Positions 6,409-9,308 of a DNA stretch of 9,308 nucleotides are shown here, piece by piece; within the stretch, counting starts at the first letter, position 1; the number at the start of each line of letters is the position of its first letter. Location: contig JAHFOM010000030.1 of the NCBI GenBank assembly GCA_023261685.1, positions 2,105-11,412 on the forward strand. Reading direction: 5' to 3'. The position numbers and the translations under genes are program-made. The stretch is from Candidatus Moraniibacteriota bacterium. Its GTDB lineage: Bacteria; Patescibacteriota; Minisyncoccia; Moranbacterales; UBA1568. The notes under the pieces are model-generated. The model searched no databases and was not told the DNA's origin. It worked only from the letters and a program-made list of their open reading frames with translations.

Positions 6409-6720
6409 TCAAATACTCTCGAGCTCGGCTTTCAGCTTGTCTTTTTGCTGCACGCCGACAAATTCTTTGACAATCTGTCCGCCCTTGAAGACCTTCATCG
6501 TCGGGATCGACATAATGCCATAGGTTTCTGCGATACCCGGATGCTCATCGACATTGAGTTTGCCGATCTTAACCGTCGTCAGCTCAGTTGCCAATTGTTC
6601 GACTATCGGTCCCATCATCTGGCACGGTCCGCACCACGGTGCCCAGAAATCGACAAAAACCGGCTGCTCGCTCTTGAGCACCTCCTGATCAAAATTCGCT
6701 TGTGTAAATTCCATTGCCAT
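6409..6720 (-). CDS. trxA: Thioredoxin
   Basis: A 103-residue classical thioredoxin, a cytoplasmic dithiol-disulfide oxidoreductase. The active site is WCGPC with Cys30 and Cys33; VFVDFWAPW (21-29) is the strand leading into it; the cis-proline is Pro73 in SIPT; GGQIVKEFVG follows at 80-89. All key residues are present and the length is typical. I place the start at ATG 6718-6720 (MAMEFTQANF), as related proteins begin close to this strand. An ATG at 6751-6753 would add eleven polar residues, but it lies within the predicted promoter (-35 at 6747-6752). ATG 6712-6714 is also possible. No Shine-Dalgarno site is seen for any of them. This is the first gene of a probable operon with yjbQ, mltG and a glycosyltransferase. 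Confidence 0.95.
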   Translation of the reverse strand: MAMEFTQANFDQEVLKSEQPVFVDFWAPWCGPCQMMGPIVEQLATELTTVKIGKLNVDEHPGIAETYGIMSIPTMKVFKGGQIVKEFVGVQQKDKLKAELESI

Positions 6721-6723
6721 AGG

Positions 6724-6752
6724 ATTGTATTGTCGCTGCTTTCCTGTGACCA
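6724..6752 (-). promoter_or_regulatory. Putative promoter of the trx-yjbQ-mltG operon
   Basis: On the minus strand TGGTCA (6747-6752, 4/6 to TTGACA) is separated by 17 bases from TACAAT (6724-6729, 5/6 to TATAAT). The box ends 3 bases before the ATG at 6718-6720, so transcription would begin at or just inside the start codon, giving a leaderless mRNA or initiation at the second ATG (6712-6714). It lies downstream of the lepA terminator, as expected for a new unit. Confidence 0.5.
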
Positions 6753-6773
6753 TTCACAAAAAAGGACGCCTTC

Positions 6774-6810
6774 AAAAAAAATTAATACACTGTCTTCAGT
6801 GACAGTATAC
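6774..6810 (-). terminator. Intrinsic terminator after lepA
   Basis: On the minus strand GTATACTGTC pairs with GACAGTGTAT around the loop ACTGAA, giving a 10-bp stem with two G-T wobbles. It is followed by TAA and eight T residues (6774-6781). The hairpin starts 36 bases past the lepA stop and separates lepA from the thioredoxin operon. Confidence 0.85.
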
Positions 6811-6846
6811 CGTTTCGCGTAAAAAAAGGCAAAAAAATCCCCGCAT

Positions 6847-8658
6847 CTATTTCCTCAAAACAGCCAAAAAGGCACTACTTGGGATATTGACCTTGCCGAT
6901 ATCTCGCATCTTCTTTTTGCCTTTTTTCTGCTTTTCCAAAAGCTTCTTTTTGCGGGAAAAGTCTCCCCCGTACAATTTTCCCGTCACATCCTTGCGGTAC
7001 GCGGAAATCGTTTCCCGAGCGATGATTTTACCCCCGACGGCTGCCTGAATAGCCACCGAAAAATTCTGCCGCGGGATGACTTCTTTCAGTTTTTCTACCA
7101 CGCGCTTACCTTCGGCCCCCGCATCCCGCCGTGGGATCATCCGCGCGAACGCATCGATAGGATCACCCGCCACCATAATGTCGAGTTTCACAACATCACT
7201 CTCCCGATAACCGATCAGCTCATAGTTCATCGAGGCATACCCAGATGACGCGCTTTTCAAATCATCGTGAAAGTTGGTGATGACATCCATCAGTGGCGCT
7301 TCAAATGTCAGGAGGGCGCGCTCCGCGTCGATGTACTCGGTGTTTTTGTATTCAGCCCGGATAGTTTGCGTCAGACTGATGACGTTCCCCAGATATTCGC
7401 TCGGGACCACAATGGAGAGCGTCACATAGGGCTCATACAGCGCTTCAATCAAAGCCGGGTCTGGTAGATCCGCCGGCGAATAGAGCTGTATATGTTCAGT
7501 TTCCCCGCGCAGCTTGAGCTCATATACCACAGAAGGTGTCGTGATGGTCGGCGCCATACCGAATTCCCGTTCCAGACGCGCCTGAATAATTTCCAGATGG
7601 AGCAGTCCGAGGAAACCGCAACGGAATCCCCGCCCCAACGCCTGATTGCTCTCGGGTTCGAAGGTAAACGCCGCGTCGTTTAATTTCAGCTTATCCAAAC
7701 TGTCCCGCATCAAGGTGTACTCGTCGCCATCCACGGGATAGAAGCTCGCGTAGACAGCCGGTTTGATTTCTTTGTATCCGGGCAATCGTTCGACGGTAAT
7801 CTGTTTCCCTTTTTCCGGTCTTCCGATCACGGTATCGCCGACGCGACAGTGCCCGACCGCCTTGAGTCCGGTCGCAATGTACCCGATATCTCCGGCTCGC
7901 AGGACATCCGTCGGTATGAGACTCGGCTTGAACAATCCGACTTCTACGGTCACTCCTTCTTTTTCGGTACCGAGCATATGGAGCATATCATCACGTTTGA
8001 CCGTACCATCCACCACTTTCACATATGCCACGACGCCCTTGTAGGTATTGTAGACGGAATCAAAAATCAAGGCGCGGAGCGGTTTGGTTTCGTCTCCTTT
8101 CGGCGCGGGAACAGCCACGATGATGCGTTCCAACACCGCCTCGACACCGAGTCCGGTTTTGCCGGACGCGAGCAAGATATCTTCTTCCTTGCAGCCCAGA
8201 ATATGAATGATTTCTTTTTTCGTCTTCTCTACTTCGGCATTCGGCAAGTCGATTTTGTTGATCACCGGAATGATCTCTAGGTCCTGACCGATCGCGAGAT
8301 AGAGGTTGGCGAGGGTCTGCGCCTGCACCCCCTTGGTCGCATCCACGAGCAACACGGCCCCCTCGACCGCAGCCAGCGAACGCGATACTTCGTAGTGAAA
8401 GTCCACGTGTCCAGGCGTATCGATGAGGTTGAGCGTGTATTCGGTTCCCTGATAGATATGATGCATCTGTACCGGCTGAAGCTTGATCGTGATGCCGCGC
8501 TCGCGCTCGAGATCCATCTGATCGAGCAGCTGCTCCTTCATCTTGCGCATTTCCACCGTTTTGGTCAGCTCCAAAAGACGATCAGCCAGCGTGGACTTCC
8601 CGTGGTCGATATGGGCGATGATGCAGAAATTGCGGATATGTTGCTGACGTACGGACAT
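6847..8658 (-). CDS. lepA: Elongation factor 4 (LepA), ribosomal back-translocase GTPase
   Basis: LepA is a ribosome-associated translational GTPase, reported to remodel post-translocation ribosomes and to aid ribosome assembly. The 603-residue protein has the normal length. G-domain motifs: AHIDHGKST (15-23), ERERGITI (51-58), DTPGH (80-84), NKID (134-137), and SGKTG (165-169), where SAKTG is usual. Domain 2 follows, then the EF-G-like region with GFRCGFLGLLHLEIIQARLE, and the LepA-specific C-terminal domain with YRKDVTGKLYGGDFSRKKKL and the basic KKGKKKMRDIGKVNIP segment that reaches into the tRNA site. The start MSVRQQHIRNFCIIAH matches family starts. No Shine-Dalgarno site is seen. A TATAAT box lies 72 bases upstream and a strong terminator follows, so the gene is probably monocistronic. 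Identification is secure. Confidence 0.98.
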   Translation of the reverse strand: MSVRQQHIRNFCIIAHIDHGKSTLADRLLELTKTVEMRKMKEQLLDQMDLERERGITIKLQPVQMHHIYQGTEYTLNLIDTPGHVDFHYEVSRSLAAVEGAVLLVDATKGVQAQTLANLYLAIGQDLEIIPVINKIDLPNAEVEKTKKEIIHILGCKEEDILLASGKTGLGVEAVLERIIVAVPAPKGDETKPLRALIFDSVYNTYKGVVAYVKVVDGTVKRDDMLHMLGTEKEGVTVEVGLFKPSLIPTDVLRAGDIGYIATGLKAVGHCRVGDTVIGRPEKGKQITVERLPGYKEIKPAVYASFYPVDGDEYTLMRDSLDKLKLNDAAFTFEPESNQALGRGFRCGFLGLLHLEIIQARLEREFGMAPTITTPSVVYELKLRGETEHIQLYSPADLPDPALIEALYEPYVTLSIVVPSEYLGNVISLTQTIRAEYKNTEYIDAERALLTFEAPLMDVITNFHDDLKSASSGYASMNYELIGYRESDVVKLDIMVAGDPIDAFARMIPRRDAGAEGKRVVEKLKEVIPRQNFSVAIQAAVGGKIIARETISAYRKDVTGKLYGGDFSRKKKLLEKQKKGKKKMRDIGKVNIPSSAFLAVLRK

Positions 8659-8684
8659 GAAATTTCAGACAATATTTTTCTTTC

Positions 8685-8713
8685 GTTGCCCCTGCTCTCA
8701 GGAGAACTGCAAC
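8685..8713 (-). other. Possible stem-loop in the lepA leader
   Basis: On the minus strand GTTGC (8709-8713) pairs with GCAAC (8685-8689), and within it GTTCTC pairs with GAGAGC around a 2-base loop. An asymmetric internal loop (A opposite AGGG) joins the two, giving 11 pairs in all. There is no T-run after it, so it is not a terminator. It falls within the predicted 5' leader. A role is unknown and chance pairing is possible. Confidence 0.3.
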
Positions 8714-8729
8714 AGAAGAAAAAATGATA

Positions 8730-8735
8730 ATTATA
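8730..8735 (-). promoter_or_regulatory. Putative -10 box (TATAAT) of lepA
   Basis: A perfect TATAAT on the minus strand lies in the 149-base gap between rnhB and lepA. It predicts a transcription start near 8723 and a leader of about 65 bases. No convincing -35 hexamer is found at 16-18 bases. I see no rnhB terminator in the gap, so read-through from rnhB is also possible. Confidence 0.45.
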
Positions 8736-8807
8736 GAAACAAGCGCACTCCCCAGAGTAGAGGAAAAATCATTCGAAAGCAAATACCACTCCACTCTCAA
8801 AACGTCT

Positions 8808-9308
8808 CTACTTCCGCTTCTTCGGTCTCAGAACATTGGCAAAGCGCTTGTTGGCGTTTTCCGGCAAGGCGAGCAGTACCGGGCGAAACGACATCCGGTG
8901 AATCGGCGACGGACCGAGACGACGGAGCGCGTCCAGATGCACCTTGGTGCCGTAGCCTTTGTGGCGGATAAATCCATAGCCCGGGTACTGATTCTCATAT
9001 TCATCCATCATCCGATCGCGCGTCACCTTGGCGATGATGGAGGCGGCAGCGATAGACTTCACCGTCCCATCTCCGCCGATAATCGCCTCCTGCACATACG
9101 AGCAATGCGGTATTTCCTGATTGCCATCGATAAGCAGGAAAAGATCTTCATCACGGAGTCTTTGTTGACTGTTAGCTGTTAATTGTTTTCTGAGCGAAGC
9201 AATAGCGGCCTTCATCGCGAGAAACGTCGCCTGCAGGATATTCACCCGATCAATCGTCTCGGCATTCACGATACCGACGCCGACAGTGAAATGCTCTTGG
9301 ATCACATC
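8808..9308 (-). CDS. rnhB: Ribonuclease HII, N-terminus off the window
   Basis: RNase HII cuts the RNA strand of RNA-DNA hybrids and starts removal of single ribonucleotides from DNA. The frame is open to the right edge (the codon at 9306-9308 is Asp), so the GTG at 9303-9305 is an internal valine codon, not a start. Visible signatures are VGVGIVNAETIDRVNILQAT, LLIDGN with a catalytic aspartate, SIAAASIIAKVTRDR with a further catalytic aspartate, YPGYGFIRHKGYGTKVHLDAL, and RRLGPSPIHRMSFRPV. The DEAGRG motif with the first two catalytic residues must lie outside the window. Between the helix ending AAIASL and the strand LLIDGN there are about 12 more residues than in E. coli RNase HII. They include KQLTANSQQR, encoded by a repeat-like sequence. 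The C-terminus is basic (RPKKRK). Confidence 0.95.
   Translation of the reverse strand, partial: DVIQEHFTVGVGIVNAETIDRVNILQATFLAMKAAIASLRKQLTANSQQRLRDEDLFLLIDGNQEIPHCSYVQEAIIGGDGTVKSIAAASIIAKVTRDRMMDEYENQYPGYGFIRHKGYGTKVHLDALRRLGPSPIHRMSFRPVLLALPENANKRFANVLRPKKRK
9162..9187 (-). repeat. In-frame repeat-like insertion in rnhB
   Basis: On the minus strand AACAATTAAC (9178-9187), AGCTAA, then CAGTCAACAA (9162-9171) form an A/C-rich stretch with TTAAC/CTAAC/GTCAAC periodicity. Both 10-mers recur at 2949-2970. The stretch reads through in frame as KQLTANSQQ in a loop where RNase HII is normally shorter, and its base composition differs from the flanking coding sequence. Confidence 0.6.

Noticed and set aside
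6759..6776. Second terminator hairpin (AAGG-CGT-CCTT then T-run) upstream of thioredoxin
   Set aside because: The stem has only four pairs, and the stronger terminator lies next to it.
1..9308. Alternative genetic code (TGA as Gly) as in some Patescibacteria
   Set aside because: TGA ends the GT4 and thioredoxin genes at the expected family lengths, and no in-frame TGA interrupts a conserved region.

Overview
The window looks like chromosome from a Patescibacteria (Candidate Phyla Radiation) type bacterium. This rests on gene content and style: tightly packed genes, few Shine-Dalgarno sites, A/T-rich palindromic repeats at gene edges and inside genes, and a secreted Asp/Ser/Asn-rich protein of unknown family. 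The phylum is an inference, not a proven assignment. Every gene I can support lies on the minus strand, so transcription runs from the right end of the window to the left. TGA, TAA and TAG are all used as stops, so there is no sign of a recoded genetic code.

In transcription order: (1) the 3' part of rnhB (RNase HII), cut by the right edge; (2) lepA (elongation factor 4), with its own promoter-like box and a good intrinsic terminator; (3) a probable operon of thioredoxin, yjbQ (UPF0047), mltG (septal/endolytic murein transglycosylase) and a GT4 glycosyltransferase, with gaps of 44, 36 and 12 bases; (4) a 109-base A/T-rich inverted repeat; (5) a small two-membrane-segment Wzz-like protein and a second GT4 glycosyltransferase; (6) a secreted, highly acidic, helical protein of unknown function with its own promoter-like box and a clean terminator; (7) the first 46 codons of a small membrane-anchored protein running off the left edge.

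Functionally the window mixes housekeeping (RNase HII, LepA, thioredoxin) with envelope building. MltG sets glycan-strand length in peptidoglycan. The two GT4 enzymes and the Wzz-like protein suggest assembly of a surface polysaccharide, whose polymerase and flippase would have to lie elsewhere. The acidic secreted protein may belong to the same surface layer, but only its position suggests this.

I do not see a new defence system, mobile element, CRISPR array or RNA gene. The most interesting signal is that short palindromic or A/T-rich repeats have become part of coding sequence in at least three places: an apparent in-frame insertion in RNase HII, the last codons and stop of a glycosyltransferase, and the N-terminus of the left-edge protein. 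Next in interest are the acidic secreted protein and two promoter boxes so close to start codons that the mRNAs may be leaderless.
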